A stretch of DNA of 64,000 nt from NCBI RefSeq assembly GCF_008033135.1, contig NZ_CP041335.1, positions 1,493,925-1,557,924 on the forward strand, read 5' to 3'. The DNA comes from Chitinolyticbacter meiyuanensis. Its GTDB lineage: Bacteria > Pseudomonadota > Gammaproteobacteria > Burkholderiales > Chitinibacteraceae. A model generated the notes under the pieces. It was not told where the DNA came from. It worked only from the letters and a program-made list of their open reading frames with translations, and did not search any database. Both the position numbers and the translations under genes were made by a program. Below are positions 10,240 to 19,253 of the stretch, piece by piece. How positions within the stretch are numbered: the first letter of the stretch is position 1; every line of letters begins with the position of its first letter.

Positions 10240-10660
10240 GGAGCTGGTCGGCACGCGCGATGAAGGCATCGACAAAGGTGGCTGCGATCTTGCTGAACAC
10301 CGGGCCGATCACCGCTTCCAGCGTCCGGCTGGAGAATTCATAGTCCAGATCGAACTCGATGCGGCACGCATCCTCCATCAGCGGGGTGAATCGCCATACG
10401 CCCTTGAGCGCCTTGAACGGGCCATCGACGAATTCCATGTCGATTCGGTTCTCGCTCTTGATGTCGCGGGTGCGAAAGAACGACTTGACCCGGAGGAACT
10501 CGATGCGGATGGTGGCATCGAGCAAGGTGTCGCTGCGCTCGTGGATTTCTACGCCGCCACACCAAGGCAGGAACTTGGGATAGTCCTCGACCCGGTCGAC
10601 CAGCTGATACAGGTGTTCGGCCGAATGGGGGACCAGAACGGACTTGCGGATGCGCTGCAT
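10232..10660 (-). CDS. ratA: RatA / Coq10-like START-domain protein
   Basis: 142-residue SRPBCC (START-like) protein. MQRIRKSVLVPHSAEHLYQL, VEDYPKFLPWC and LKGVWRFTPL are signature segments shared by bacterial RatA and the ubiquinone-binding Coq10. In E. coli RatA was described as a toxin blocking 70S ribosome formation, but the family is also likely to act in quinone handling, so the toxin label should be read with caution. The upstream open frame is ignored because homology begins at this Met. It is divergent from dnaB and coupled to rnfH. Confidence 0.88.
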   Translation of the reverse strand: MQRIRKSVLVPHSAEHLYQLVDRVEDYPKFLPWCGGVEIHERSDTLLDATIRIEFLRVKSFFRTRDIKSENRIDMEFVDGPFKALKGVWRFTPLMEDACRIEFDLDYEFSSRTLEAVIGPVFSKIAATFVDAFIARADQLHG

Positions 10661-10696
10661 GGAAGGGCGAATGGCGTCGCCCCGAAGGGGCTGCAC

Positions 10697-10705
10697 TGTT
10701 AGAAT
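10697..10705 (+). promoter_or_regulatory. Candidate extended -10 of dnaB
   Basis: TGT followed by TAGAAT (10700-10705), 27 bp upstream of the dnaB ATG, matching TGn-TANAAT. Confidence 0.45.
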
Positions 10706-10732
10706 GGCCTGCCGTCTTGTAATGCCAGACCG

Positions 10733-12214
10733 ATGACCGAGCATCCTACCGCCACCGCTTACGAGCTGCAACCCGCGTTCCCGCAGCCTGAGCGGGATTA
10801 CGTGCCGCCGGCCTATGCCGCTGGGGCTGCCAGCGAGATCGCAGCGATCAAGCTGCCGCCGCACTCGCTGGAGGCCGAGCAATCGGTGCTGGGTGGTTTG
10901 CTGCTGGAGAACACCGCGTTCGACAAGGTGGCCGACGTACTTGCCGAGAGCGATTTCTATCGCGACGATCACGCGCGCATCTGGCATCACATCCTCAAGC
11001 TGATCGAGCACAATCGCCCGGCCGACGTCATCACTGTCGCCGAGTCCCTCGACAATGCCAACGAGCTGACCTACGTCGGTGGACTCGCCTATCTGGGCTC
11101 GCTGGTGGCCAATACGCCATCGGCGGCCAATATTCGCCGCTACGCCGAAATCGTGCGCGAGAAGTCGGTGATGCGCCAGCTGGCCAGCGTTGGCACCGAG
11201 ATTGCTGATTCAGCCTACAACCCGAATGGCCGCGACGCGGCCGAGGTGCTGGACGAGGCCGAATCGCGCGTGTTTCAGATCGCCGAGCAGCAGCAGAAGG
11301 GCAAGCAGGGCTTCATCGCCATGCCACCCATCCTCAAGGAAATCGTCGAGCGGATCGACTATCTGTACCAGCAGGACAACCCGTCCGAAGTGACCGGTGT
11401 GGCATCAGGCTTCATCGATCTGGACAAGATGACCTCGGGCCTGCAAAAGGGTGACCTGATCATCGTCGCAGGCCGGCCTTCGATGGGCAAGACCGCGTTC
11501 TCGGTGAACATCGCCGAGCATGTTGGCTGCGAACTCAAGCTGCCGGTGGCCATCTTTTCGATGGAAATGGGGGCGGCCCAGCTTGGCATGCGGATGGTCG
11601 GTTCGATCGGTCGCATCGACATGCACAAGCTCAAGACCGGTCGCTTCGAGGATGAGGACTGGATGAAGCTCACCCACGCGGTGAACAAGCTCTCGGAGGC
11701 GCCGATCTACATTGAGGAAACCGGCGCGCTCACGGCGCTGGATCTACGTACCCGCGCCCGTCGGCTGGCGCGGCAGGTCGGCGGGCAGCTTGGCCTGATC
11801 GTGATTGATTACATCCAGCTGATGGCGGGCCGCGCTGGCGGCAAGGACCAGAATCGCGCGGCGGAAGTGTCGGAAATCTCCCGCTCGCTGAAGTCCTTGG
11901 CCAAGGAGTTGCAGGTACCGATCATTGCGCTGTCGCAGCTTTCCCGGCAGGTGGAAAGCCGCACCGACAAGCGCCCAATGATGTCCGATCTGCGCGAATC
12001 GGGCGCCATCGAACAGGATGCAGACTTGATCATGTTCATGTACCGCGACGAATACTACAACCCGGATTCGCCCCACAAGGGCTTGGCCGAATGCATCCTG
12101 GGCAAGCACCGGAATGGCCCGGTGGGCAAGGTGCCGCTGGTGTTCAAGGGTATGTACTCACGCTTCGAGAATGCGCTGATTCGCCCGGAAGGCTGGTCGA
12201 GCGATCTGGAGTAG
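10733..12214 (+). CDS. dnaB: Replicative DNA helicase DnaB
   Basis: Hexameric replication-fork helicase, 493 residues. The N-terminal domain (from about residue 38: PHSLEAEQSVLGGLL) is followed by a linker and the RecA-like motor. The motor has Walker A GRPSMGKTA with Lys253, Walker B LIVIDYIQLM, the H3 motif ISRSLKSLAKEL and QLSRQVESR. About 35 residues rich in Pro/Ala/Glu precede the conserved N-terminal domain, longer than in E. coli (471 residues in total). The Shine-Dalgarno is weak. The gene ends at a strong terminator shared with the convergent porin. Confidence 0.95.
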   Translation: MTEHPTATAYELQPAFPQPERDYVPPAYAAGAASEIAAIKLPPHSLEAEQSVLGGLLLENTAFDKVADVLAESDFYRDDHARIWHHILKLIEHNRPADVITVAESLDNANELTYVGGLAYLGSLVANTPSAANIRRYAEIVREKSVMRQLASVGTEIADSAYNPNGRDAAEVLDEAESRVFQIAEQQQKGKQGFIAMPPILKEIVERIDYLYQQDNPSEVTGVASGFIDLDKMTSGLQKGDLIIVAGRPSMGKTAFSVNIAEHVGCELKLPVAIFSMEMGAAQLGMRMVGSIGRIDMHKLKTGRFEDEDWMKLTHAVNKLSEAPIYIEETGALTALDLRTRARRLARQVGGQLGLIVIDYIQLMAGRAGGKDQNRAAEVSEISRSLKSLAKELQVPIIALSQLSRQVESRTDKRPMMSDLRESGAIEQDADLIMFMYRDEYYNPDSPHKGLAECILGKHRNGPVGKVPLVFKGMYSRFENALIRPEGWSSDLE

Positions 12215-12259
12215 GTGCTTGTCGGTTTGAGTAGTCGTATTCGCCGCGATGTGAATGGC

Positions 12260-12296
12260 CAAAGACAACGGGGAGCTAAGCTCCCCGTTGTCTTTG
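12260..12296. terminator. Bidirectional terminator between dnaB and porin
   Basis: 16-bp perfect stem: arms 12260-12275 and 12281-12296, CGGGGAG/CTCCCCG core and a CTAAG loop. The flanking AAAGACAA/TTGTCTTT gives a modest U-run on both strands. Confidence 0.8.
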
Positions 12297-12309
12297 CTGC
12301 GAGTTCGAC

Positions 12310-13347
12310 TTAGAAGTCGGTGCGCACGCCCAGCGAAACGATGCTCAGATCGTTACCGTTCGCAAGGGTCAGGCCCGGGCCTTCGGTCTTGAACTTGGCG
12401 TTGCTATCGTTATCGACCTTGGTGTAGGTCAGGTAGACACGCGATTGCTTGGACAGGCTGTACTGGCCACCCAGAGTGAACTGTTGCGCGCCGGAGTCAG
12501 CAACGTTGTCCAGTTCATCTGCAACCAGATAGGCACCTTGAACGGTGAACTTGCCGAATTTGTAGGTGCCGGCCAGTGCATAGCTGTCCTGGTCCGCATC
12601 GGTCGTGCCGTTATCGAAATTGACGCGTTCCCACACGGCGCTGATCGAGCCGTCGCCCAACTTGACTGTACCGCCAACTTGCCAGCCAGTGTTCGAGGCA
12701 TTCGCTGCCTTGGTGCCCAGCTTGGATTGGTCGTCGGCCAAGGCATAGGCGCCACCGATGCTGAAGGTGTCGTTGCTATAGGAGCCGGTCACAGCTGCAG
12801 TGCTGGCATCGAGGCCATCAGTCTGATCCGGGTCGAGGTTGTAGCTGGCCTTGACCTTGAATCCGCCCCAGCTCGGGCTGTCGTAAGCAATGATTTGCGG
12901 CTGGCGATCACCGAGGCGACGCAGGATTTGATCCTTGCCGTAGTAGCTGGCGTCATCGTTGAATACGGCTTCCAGTGCCTGCAGGTAGTCTGCCGATGCG
13001 AGCTTGTAAGCGTTGTCGCGCTTACCGAATGCCAGGAGACCCAGATCGCTCTTGTAGCCGATGAAGGTATTACGCGAACCCCAAGTCGTATCGCTCGAGC
13101 CAACGCCGATATTGAAGCGGCTTTCCAAGTGCACAAGCACCGAAGCGCCGTTGTCCAGCTTGTCTTCGATCTTGAAAAAGATACGCGAAGACTGGTCGGC
13201 GATGCGGAACTGGCTGTCCTTGTTGCTGGTGCCGCTGTAATCGACATAGTCCAGCGCAGAGCGAGCGCTGCCGCCAATAGTCACGTCGGCGAAAACGAGC
13301 GGGGCGGCGAACGCGGACGCGAGTGCGAGGGCGATCAGCTTCTTCAT
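12310..13347 (-). CDS. Gram-negative trimeric porin (second copy)
   Basis: 345-residue outer-membrane porin. MKKLIALALASAFAAPLVFA is a textbook signal peptide, and the mature protein starts DVTIGGSARSALDYVDY. Strand-rich repeats such as FTVQGAYLVADE and YSLSKQSRVYLTYTKVDND are typical of this family, and the last residue is Phe (VSLGVRTDF). AGGAG lies 10 bp before the ATG. It differs from the porin at 572-1672 in the loop regions, so the two probably differ in selectivity. The gene stands alone, convergent with dnaB. Confidence 0.88.
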   Translation of the reverse strand: MKKLIALALASAFAAPLVFADVTIGGSARSALDYVDYSGTSNKDSQFRIADQSSRIFFKIEDKLDNGASVLVHLESRFNIGVGSSDTTWGSRNTFIGYKSDLGLLAFGKRDNAYKLASADYLQALEAVFNDDASYYGKDQILRRLGDRQPQIIAYDSPSWGGFKVKASYNLDPDQTDGLDASTAAVTGSYSNDTFSIGGAYALADDQSKLGTKAANASNTGWQVGGTVKLGDGSISAVWERVNFDNGTTDADQDSYALAGTYKFGKFTVQGAYLVADELDNVADSGAQQFTLGGQYSLSKQSRVYLTYTKVDNDSNAKFKTEGPGLTLANGNDLSIVSLGVRTDF

Positions 13348-13566
13348 TGCAAATTTCTCCTGTTGCTTAAAATTTCGCCACGTGGATGGCACGGTGACGA
13401 TGGATTCGGGCCGGGCAGCGAAGCGCTGACCTAACGCCCCCGGAGCATATCCGGAGGTGCCTTTATTTCAAAATAACATAAAGGCATTTGTTCTTATTCG
13501 AAAGTTTTTGTGCCTGTCGAATGAACAGTGGCGAGGATAGATGGGGCTCGTGACGCTTATATGACA

Positions 13567-13586
13567 ACGCCCGCGTAAGCGGGCGT
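13567..13586. terminator. Stem-loop after trpC (weak terminator)
   Basis: 8-bp GC stem ACGCCCGC/GCGGGCGT with a GTAA loop, 27 bp past the trpC stop. No real U-tract follows on the - strand, so termination here is uncertain. The rest of the 265-bp gap between trpC and the porin start holds nothing else I can name. Confidence 0.4.
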
Positions 13587-13612
13587 GGTGGTGGTCTGCC
13601 TGGCGCTAAACG

Positions 13613-14410
13613 CTATTGCGCTGGAAACAAGGATTGAAGCGCCTTTCCGGGCTGTTGCTGACGCATGAATGCCTCGCCAACCAGAAAGGTATGCACATGG
13701 TTTTGTTGCATCAGCGCAACATCATTTACTGTATGAATGCCGCTCTCGGTCACCACGATGCGGTCGGCAGGGATGCGTTCCAGCAGGCCCAGCGTGGTAT
13801 CGAGGCTGACCTCGAAGCTGCGCAGGTTGCGGTTGTTGATGCCGACGAGGGGCGTGGCCAGTTCGAGTGCGGCATCCAGTTCCTCACCGTTGTGCACCTC
13901 GACCAGCACCGCCATGCCGAGCGCATGGGCAATCGCTTCGAAGTCGCGCATTTCGGCGAGGCTCAGTTCGGCGGCGATCAGCAGCACACAATCCGCGCCC
14001 CAGGCACGCGCTTCGAACAGCTGGTATTCGTCGACCATGAAGTCCTTGCGTAGCGCCGGCAAGGTGCAGGCAGCGCGCGCGGCCTTGAGGAAGTCCGGGT
14101 GGCCTTGGAAATAAGGCGTGTCGGTCAGTACCGACAGGCAGGCCGCGCCGTGGGCAGCGTAGTCGGCAGCGTGCTCGGCGGGATTGAAGTCGGCACGGAT
14201 CACGCCCTTGGACGGGCTGGCCTTCTTGATCTCGGCAATGACTGCGGCTTGTTGGGCTGTGTGCTTGGCGCGGATGGCGCCGACGAAATCGCGCAGGTCA
14301 GCGCCGTTGGCCTCTGCCTGCTCACGGATTACGGCGAGCGGGATGGCGCGGCGGGCGCTGGCGACTTCCTCGCGCTTGGTGGCCCAGATTTTCTTCAGGA
14401 TGTCGGACAT
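13613..14410 (-). CDS. trpC: Indole-3-glycerol phosphate synthase TrpC
   Basis: TIM-barrel enzyme closing the indole ring in tryptophan synthesis, monofunctional (265 residues, no TrpF fusion). Conserved segments: [14 protein letters not shown] with the substrate Lys, [23 protein letters not shown] with the catalytic Lys, [18 protein letters not shown] and VVTESGI. ATG 14410 begins [13 protein letters not shown] at 14416 that overlaps the trpD stop as GTGA is an equally possible start. It is the last gene of trpE-G-D-C. Confidence 0.94.
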   Translation of the reverse strand: MSDILKKIWATKREEVASARRAIPLAVIREQAEANGADLRDFVGAIRAKHTAQQAAVIAEIKKASPSKGVIRADFNPAEHAADYAAHGAACLSVLTDTPYFQGHPDFLKAARAACTLPALRKDFMVDEYQLFEARAWGADCVLLIAAELSLAEMRDFEAIAHALGMAVLVEVHNGEELDAALELATPLVGINNRNLRSFEVSLDTTLGLLERIPADRIVVTESGIHTVNDVALMQQNHVHTFLVGEAFMRQQQPGKALQSLFPAQ

Positions 14411-14412
14411 GG

Positions 14413-15444
14413 TCACTGCTTCGCAAACTGTTGGGTGAATTGCACCAGCGCGTCGAGCTTGGCGCGGGCGGCACCGCTCTTTAGCACATCATTGGCGGCG
14501 CTGATGCCGTCTTCCAGCGTGACGGCCAGGTTGGCGGTGTAGATGGCGGCGCCGGCGTTCAGCAGCACGATGTCGCGGCAGGGGCCGGTCTCGCCGGCCA
14601 ACACGCCTTCGATGATGGCCTTCGATTGCTGTGCATCACCGGCGTGTAGCGCCTTCACGTCGCAGAATTCGAAGCCGAGCTCGCGCGGATCGAGTTCGTA
14701 TTCGGTGATATCGCCATCCTTGAGCTCGGATACCAGTGTCTTGTCCATCAGGCTGATTTCGTCGAGCCCGTCACGGCCATGGACGATCATCACGTGCCTG
14801 GAGCCGAGCTGCTGGAGCACACGCGCCTGGATGCCGACGAGATCGGGGTGGAACACACCCATCAGCTGGTTGTCTGCGCCAGCCGGGTTGGTCAGCGGGC
14901 CCAGGATATTGAAGATGGTGCGCACGCCCATCTCGCGGCGGATCGGTGCCACATACTTCATCGCCGGATGATGGTTGGGTGCGAACATGAAGCCGAGGCC
15001 GACTTCGTCGATGCAGTGGCCAGCCTGTTCCGGTGTGAGCTGCAGATTGACGCCGAAGGCTTCGAGCACGTCGGCCGAACCGGAGCTCGACGACACTGAG
15101 CGCCCGCCATGCTTGGCGACCTTGACTCCGGCAGCCGCAGCTACGAAGGCCGAGCAGGTGGAGATATTGAAGGTGTGCGCGCCATCGCCGCCGGTGCCAC
15201 AGGTGTCGACCAGGTGACGGCGATCTACTACTTGCACCTTGGTCGAGAACTCGCGCATCACAGTCGCCGAGGCGGCGATCTCGGATACGCTCTCGACCTT
15301 GGTGCGCAGGCCTATCAGCAGCGCTGCGGTCTGCACCGGGGTGATCTCGCCGGTCATGATCTGCCGCATCAGGTGCAGCATTTCGTCGTAGAACAGCTCG
15401 TTGTTGTCGATCAGGCGATTCAGGGCCTGCTGGACGGTGATCAT
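14413..15444 (-). CDS. trpD: Anthranilate phosphoribosyltransferase TrpD
   Basis: Joins anthranilate and PRPP. 343 residues with the family's [18 protein letters not shown] glycine-rich PRPP loop, [20 protein letters not shown], and the NILGPLTNP motif. It is a stand-alone TrpD, not fused to TrpG. It lies between trpG (41 bp upstream) and trpC, which it meets at its stop. Confidence 0.95.
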   Translation of the reverse strand: MITVQQALNRLIDNNELFYDEMLHLMRQIMTGEITPVQTAALLIGLRTKVESVSEIAASATVMREFSTKVQVVDRRHLVDTCGTGGDGAHTFNISTCSAFVAAAAGVKVAKHGGRSVSSSSGSADVLEAFGVNLQLTPEQAGHCIDEVGLGFMFAPNHHPAMKYVAPIRREMGVRTIFNILGPLTNPAGADNQLMGVFHPDLVGIQARVLQQLGSRHVMIVHGRDGLDEISLMDKTLVSELKDGDITEYELDPRELGFEFCDVKALHAGDAQQSKAIIEGVLAGETGPCRDIVLLNAGAAIYTANLAVTLEDGISAANDVLKSGAARAKLDALVQFTQQFAKQ

Positions 15445-15485
15445 AGTGCGTCTCCTAGGCGAGGCGTCGGCATTGCCGCGCAGGG

Positions 15486-16055
15486 TCAGGCATGTTCCTT
15501 GAGGAAATTATCCAGCATGGCGTGGCCATGCTCGGTCAGGATCGATTCGGGATGGAACTGCACGCCCTCGATCGCCAGCGTCGTGTGGCGCACGCCCATG
15601 ATTTCGCCGTCTTCCGTCCATGCGGTGACTTCGAGGCAGTCGGGCAGCGTTTCACGTTCGATGGCCAGCGAGTGGTAGCGGGTCACGGTGAAGGGGGAGG
15701 GCAGGTTGCGGAACACACCCTGATTGGTGTGCTCGATTGGTGACACCTTGCCGTGCATCAGCGTCTTGGCGTGGATCACCTTGCCGCCCAGCGCCTGGCC
15801 GATGGCCTGGTGGCCGAGGCAGACGCCAAGGATGGGCAGCTTACCGGCGAAGTGCTGAATGGCTGGCACCGAAATGCCGGCCTCAGTGGGCGAGCAGGGG
15901 CCGGGTGACACCACCAGATACTTGGGGGCGAGCGCCTCGATCTGGTCCAGCGTGATCTCGTCGTTGCGGTAGACGCGCACGTCCTGGCCGAGCTCGCCAA
16001 AGTACTGCACCAGGTTGTAGGTAAAGGAGTCGAAATTGTCGATCATCAGCAGCAT
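15486..16055 (-). CDS. trpG: Anthranilate synthase component II (glutamine amidotransferase) TrpG
   Basis: Class I glutamine amidotransferase supplying ammonia to TrpE, 189 residues. [19 protein letters not shown] is the standard N-terminus, the nucleophile Cys is in [15 protein letters not shown], and the His-Glu pair is in [17 protein letters not shown] lies 8 bp before ATG 16055, and the longer upstream frame has no homology. It may also serve as PabA for folate synthesis, as in organisms with a single amphibolic subunit; the sequence does not decide this. Confidence 0.94.
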   Translation of the reverse strand: MLLMIDNFDSFTYNLVQYFGELGQDVRVYRNDEITLDQIEALAPKYLVVSPGPCSPTEAGISVPAIQHFAGKLPILGVCLGHQAIGQALGGKVIHAKTLMHGKVSPIEHTNQGVFRNLPSPFTVTRYHSLAIERETLPDCLEVTAWTEDGEIMGVRHTTLAIEGVQFHPESILTEHGHAMLDNFLKEHA

Positions 16056-16078
16056 GGCAGTATCCTCTTGATCCGGAA

Positions 16079-17548
16079 TCAGGCGTCGAGCCCGCGTTGA
16101 ACCAGCTCGGCGGCGCGCAGCACGGCGCGGGCCTTGTTCAACGTCTCCTGCCATTCGCTGTCGGGGACAGAGTCGGCAACGATGCCGGCGCCGGCCTGCA
16201 TGAACAGCGTGTCGTTCTTGACCACGGCGGTACGCAGCGCAATCGCCACGTCCATGTCGCCGTTGAAGCCGAGGTAACCCACTGCGCCGGAATAGACGCC
16301 ACGCTTGGTCGGTTCCAGTTCCTGGATGATTTCCATCGCTCGCACCTTGGGTGCGCCGGATACAGTGCCAGCGGGGAAGGTGGCCTTGAGTACGTCGATG
16401 GCGCTTTGGCCTTGTTTCAGGCGGGCTTCGACGCTGGAGACGATGTGCATCACGTGCGAGTAGCGCTCGATGATCATCTTGTCGACCAGCTTGACCGAGC
16501 CGGTCTCGGCGACGCGGCCGGCGTCGTTGCGGCCCAGATCGATCAGCATCACGTGCTCGGCGATCTCCTTGGCATCGGCCAGCAGCTCCTCGGCCAGTGC
16601 TTCGTCCTGATCGCGGGTCTTGCCGCGCGGACGGGTCCCGGCAATCGGGCGCACGGTAACCGTCTCGCCTTCGAGCCGGACCAGGATCTCCGGCGAGGCA
16701 CCGACGATATGCATGTCGCCGAAGTGATAGAAGAACATGTACGGCGAGGGGTTGATCGAGCGCAGCGCGCGATAGAGTGCCAGCGGCTCCTGCTCGAATG
16801 GCATGGTCATGCGCTGTGCCAACACGACCTGCATCACATCGCCGTCGCGGATGTAGTCCTTGGCCTTGAGCACCGCGGCTTTGAACGGCTCCTCGCCGAA
16901 TTCGGAAACCGGCGTATGCACTTCGGCGGCGGGGCCACTGAACGGTACGGCCACCGGCTCGCGCAGCTTGAGCCGCAATGCATACAGCCGCTCCTCGGCG
17001 CGGGCGTAGGCATCGGTTTCGCTCGGGTCGGCGTAGACCACGAGGTAGAGCTTGCCTGAGAGGTTGTCGACGACGACCAGCTCCTCGGACAGCAACAGCT
17101 GGATGTCCGGCGCACCGATGGGGTCGGGCTTGTGCTGCTCGGCCAGCTTCTTTTCGATGTAGCCGATGGTCTCGTAGCCGAAGTAGCCGACGAGGCCGCC
17201 GAGAAAGCGTGGCAGGTTGTCGCGATGCGGCGCCTTGAAGCGTGCTTGGAACTCGGCGATGAAGTCGAGTGGGTTGCCGTCGAAAGTCTCGATCACCTGA
17301 TCGTCGCGGATCACGTCGACGTGGCGGCCTGTCACGGTAAGGCGGGTGCGCGCTGGCAGGCCAATGAACGAATAGCGGCCGAAGCGCTCGCCGCCGACGA
17401 CCGACTCGAGCAGATAGGAATAGGGGCGGTTGGCGAGCTTGAGATAAACCGACAGGGGAGTGTCGAGGTCGGCGTAGAGCTCAAGGATCACAGGGACGCG
17501 GTTATAGCCCTGCGCGGCAAGCGCCGCGAATTGTTCACGGGTGGTCAT
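16079..17548 (-). CDS. trpE: Anthranilate synthase component I TrpE
   Basis: Chorismate-using subunit of anthranilate synthase, 489 residues. It has the feedback-inhibition region near the N-terminus ([16 protein letters not shown]) and the catalytic core with [18 protein letters not shown] and [22 protein letters not shown] is 6 bp ahead of ATG 17548. It is the first gene of trpE-G-D-C; trpF, trpB and trpA are elsewhere. A short Trp-rich reading frame and a good promoter lie just upstream, suggesting tryptophan-dependent attenuation. Confidence 0.95.
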   Translation of the reverse strand: MTTREQFAALAAQGYNRVPVILELYADLDTPLSVYLKLANRPYSYLLESVVGGERFGRYSFIGLPARTRLTVTGRHVDVIRDDQVIETFDGNPLDFIAEFQARFKAPHRDNLPRFLGGLVGYFGYETIGYIEKKLAEQHKPDPIGAPDIQLLLSEELVVVDNLSGKLYLVVYADPSETDAYARAEERLYALRLKLREPVAVPFSGPAAEVHTPVSEFGEEPFKAAVLKAKDYIRDGDVMQVVLAQRMTMPFEQEPLALYRALRSINPSPYMFFYHFGDMHIVGASPEILVRLEGETVTVRPIAGTRPRGKTRDQDEALAEELLADAKEIAEHVMLIDLGRNDAGRVAETGSVKLVDKMIIERYSHVMHIVSSVEARLKQGQSAIDVLKATFPAGTVSGAPKVRAMEIIQELEPTKRGVYSGAVGYLGFNGDMDVAIALRTAVVKNDTLFMQAGAGIVADSVPDSEWQETLNKARAVLRAAELVQRGLDA

Positions 17549-17596
17549 GACGAACTCCAAACGATGGGAAAGGCGACAGGAAGGGGCGTGCGGCCG

Positions 17597-17653
17597 TTAT
17601 TGCCAGCGACGCCATCGCCATTCGAGCCAGATCTCGTTGGAGTGGAAAGCCAT
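17597..17653 (-). CDS. Putative trp operon leader peptide (attenuator)
   Basis: 18-codon frame MAFHSNEIWLEWRWRRWQ ending in TAA, 48 nt ahead of the trpE ATG. Four of its last ten codons are TGG, the codon whose stalling is used in trp attenuation. It lies downstream of a candidate promoter and inside the presumed trpE transcript. Against it: the Shine-Dalgarno is poor, and I cannot find a clean terminator with a U-run. The closest is an 8-bp stem (two G-U pairs) between GGCGATGG in the Trp codons and CCTGTCGCC, followed only by TTTCCC. Too short and odd to call without RNA data, but the position is telling. Confidence 0.6.
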   Translation of the reverse strand: MAFHSNEIWLEWRWRRWQ

Positions 17654-17690
17654 GATATGCGGGAAAACCACGAATTGAACGTAAGCCTGC

Positions 17691-17719
17691 ATCTTGCCCA
17701 AGCCGGCACGGGCGGTCAA
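17691..17719 (-). promoter_or_regulatory. Candidate promoter of the trp operon
   Basis: On the - strand, TTGACC (17719-17714), exactly 17 bp, then CAAGAT (17696-17691). The predicted start near 17684 puts the Trp-rich leader frame within the transcript about 30 nt from its 5' end. Confidence 0.5.
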
Positions 17720-17759
17720 CTTTGCGACCCACCCGTGCAACAGGCTGCACGACAGCCGC

Positions 17760-18923
17760 TTATTGCGGCGGCGGTGCACCCTTGGGCCACAGCAGCCAGA
17801 GCTTGCCCGGCTGCTTCATCCGGCCGGCGAGCTCACCGGCGGCATCGCCGGTGCCGTAGAAGAAATCGGCGCGGACCTGGCCACGGATCGCACCCCCGGT
17901 ATCCTGGGCGGCGGCCAGTCGCTGCAGCGGCGCACCGTCCGGCGTGGTGGTGGCGATCAACATCGGGCTGCCCAGTGGCACGGCCTTGGGATCGATCGCC
18001 AAGCTGTAGCCGGCGGTGAGCGCCACGCCCATCGCGCCGATGGGGCCATCGTTCGAGGCGGGCAGCGTGCGGAAGAACACGAAGCTGGGGTTGCTGGCGA
18101 GCAGTTCCGCGAGGCGAGTGGGGTTGGCGCGGGCCCATTGGCGGATCGATTGCATCGAGACTTCGCTTGCTGGCAGCACACCTTGCTCGACCAGCCAACG
18201 CCCCACTGGCTTGTAGGGGTGGCCGTTCTGGTCGGCGTAGCCCAGCCGTAGCTCGCTGCCATCAGCCAGCCGGACCCGGCCCGAACCCTGAACCTGCATG
18301 AATTGCAGGTCCACCGGGTCGGTCAGCCAGGCGAGCGCCGGCGTGGCAAGGCCCTCACGCTGGATGGTGCCGGCGTCGGGATATGGCACCAGCTTGCGGC
18401 CTTCGACGCGGCCGCGCAGCCGCTTGCCCTTGAGTTCGGGATAGATGCTGGCGAGCTCGACCGTGATCAGGTCGTCCGGCACGCCGTAGACCGGCACGCT
18501 GGCCGCGGCGCTGCGTTCCCGGCTGCCGGGGTAGACCGGTTCGTAATAGCCGGTGATCAGGCCGCTATCGCTGCCATCATCGTTGCGCAATGCATACGGC
18601 GTGAGACGCGATTGCAGGAATGCGCGGATCGCCGCCGCATCCGGCGCGATCTTGGCAGCGTCGGCGCAAACCGGCTTGAAGGCCGACTCGCGGGCCTTGC
18701 TGCAGTGGCGGCGCCAGGCATCGAAGCCGGCAACGAGGTCGGTATCGGCAGTCTGCGGCAGTGCCGACCAGTCGGTAAGCTGATAACGGGCGACCGGTTG
18801 TGACGTCGGTGTGACGGTGCCTGGCGTGTGGCCAGTGACGGGCGTCGTCGGGGTGCTTGGCGGTGTGGTGCAGGCAGCCAGCAGCAGCGTGCTGGCGAGG
18901 ACAGGGGCGAGGAGGCGGGTCAT
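17760..18923 (-). CDS. mltA: Membrane-bound lytic murein transglycosylase A
   Basis: Outer-membrane lipoprotein that cleaves peptidoglycan glycan strands with formation of 1,6-anhydro ends. Lipobox LLAAC puts the lipidated Cys at 18. A Thr/Pro-rich linker follows, then the MltA barrel domain and a C-terminal 3D domain (QDTGGAIRGQVRADFFYGTG) holding the catalytic Asp region. 387 residues, close to the E. coli protein (365). Start ATG overlaps the stop of the phaM-like gene as ATGA, so the two are coupled. Confidence 0.92.
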   Translation of the reverse strand: MTRLLAPVLASTLLLAACTTPPSTPTTPVTGHTPGTVTPTSQPVARYQLTDWSALPQTADTDLVAGFDAWRRHCSKARESAFKPVCADAAKIAPDAAAIRAFLQSRLTPYALRNDDGSDSGLITGYYEPVYPGSRERSAAASVPVYGVPDDLITVELASIYPELKGKRLRGRVEGRKLVPYPDAGTIQREGLATPALAWLTDPVDLQFMQVQGSGRVRLADGSELRLGYADQNGHPYKPVGRWLVEQGVLPASEVSMQSIRQWARANPTRLAELLASNPSFVFFRTLPASNDGPIGAMGVALTAGYSLAIDPKAVPLGSPMLIATTTPDGAPLQRLAAAQDTGGAIRGQVRADFFYGTGDAAGELAGRMKQPGKLWLLWPKGAPPPQ

Positions 18924-19183
18924 GCGTCTTGGTCAGGTGGATGGCCCTTGGGTTCCAGTCCCTGCTTGAAGGCGGCTAGGCCAGCCTTTTGCAGCTCCAG
19001 TGTCTTCACCGTCATCTGCAGCATGCCGACCTGCATGGTCAGCCATTGCTCAACGGTGCGGCATTCGAGGATCTTGCGATCGAGTTCCTCTTCGCTGAGC
19101 GGCGGCATGAAGGGATTGGCTTGGCCGGGCTTGAAGAACTGGCCGAAGAAACCGAAAGGGTCGCTGGGGTTGAATTCGCTCAT
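18920..19183 (-). CDS. PhaM-like polyhydroxyalkanoate granule regulatory protein (short form)
   Basis: 87 residues. SEFNPSDPFGFFGQFFKPGQ, then a predicted helical region SEEELDRKILECRTVEQWLTMQVGMLQMTVKTLELQKAGL, fits the conserved N-terminal part of the PhaM family. In Ralstonia PhaM activates PHA synthase and ties granules to the nucleoid through a basic C-terminal tail. That tail is absent here, so DNA binding is doubtful. GGAG lies 6 bp before ATG 19183. It is coupled to mltA by a 4-nt overlap. Confidence 0.7.
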   Translation of the reverse strand: MSEFNPSDPFGFFGQFFKPGQANPFMPPLSEEELDRKILECRTVEQWLTMQVGMLQMTVKTLELQKAGLAAFKQGLEPKGHPPDQDA

Positions 19184-19253
19184 GGCGCGCTCCGTCACGG
19201 CGCCACCGGGCGCCTGCCGCCATTGTAGGCGGCAGGCCGGGCTCTGGCGATGG

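Noticed and set aside
17690-17692. Earlier ATG of the Trp-rich leader frame (would give 31 residues)
   Set aside because: It overlaps the predicted -10 of the trp promoter and so would not be in the transcript; the ATG at 17653 is preferred.
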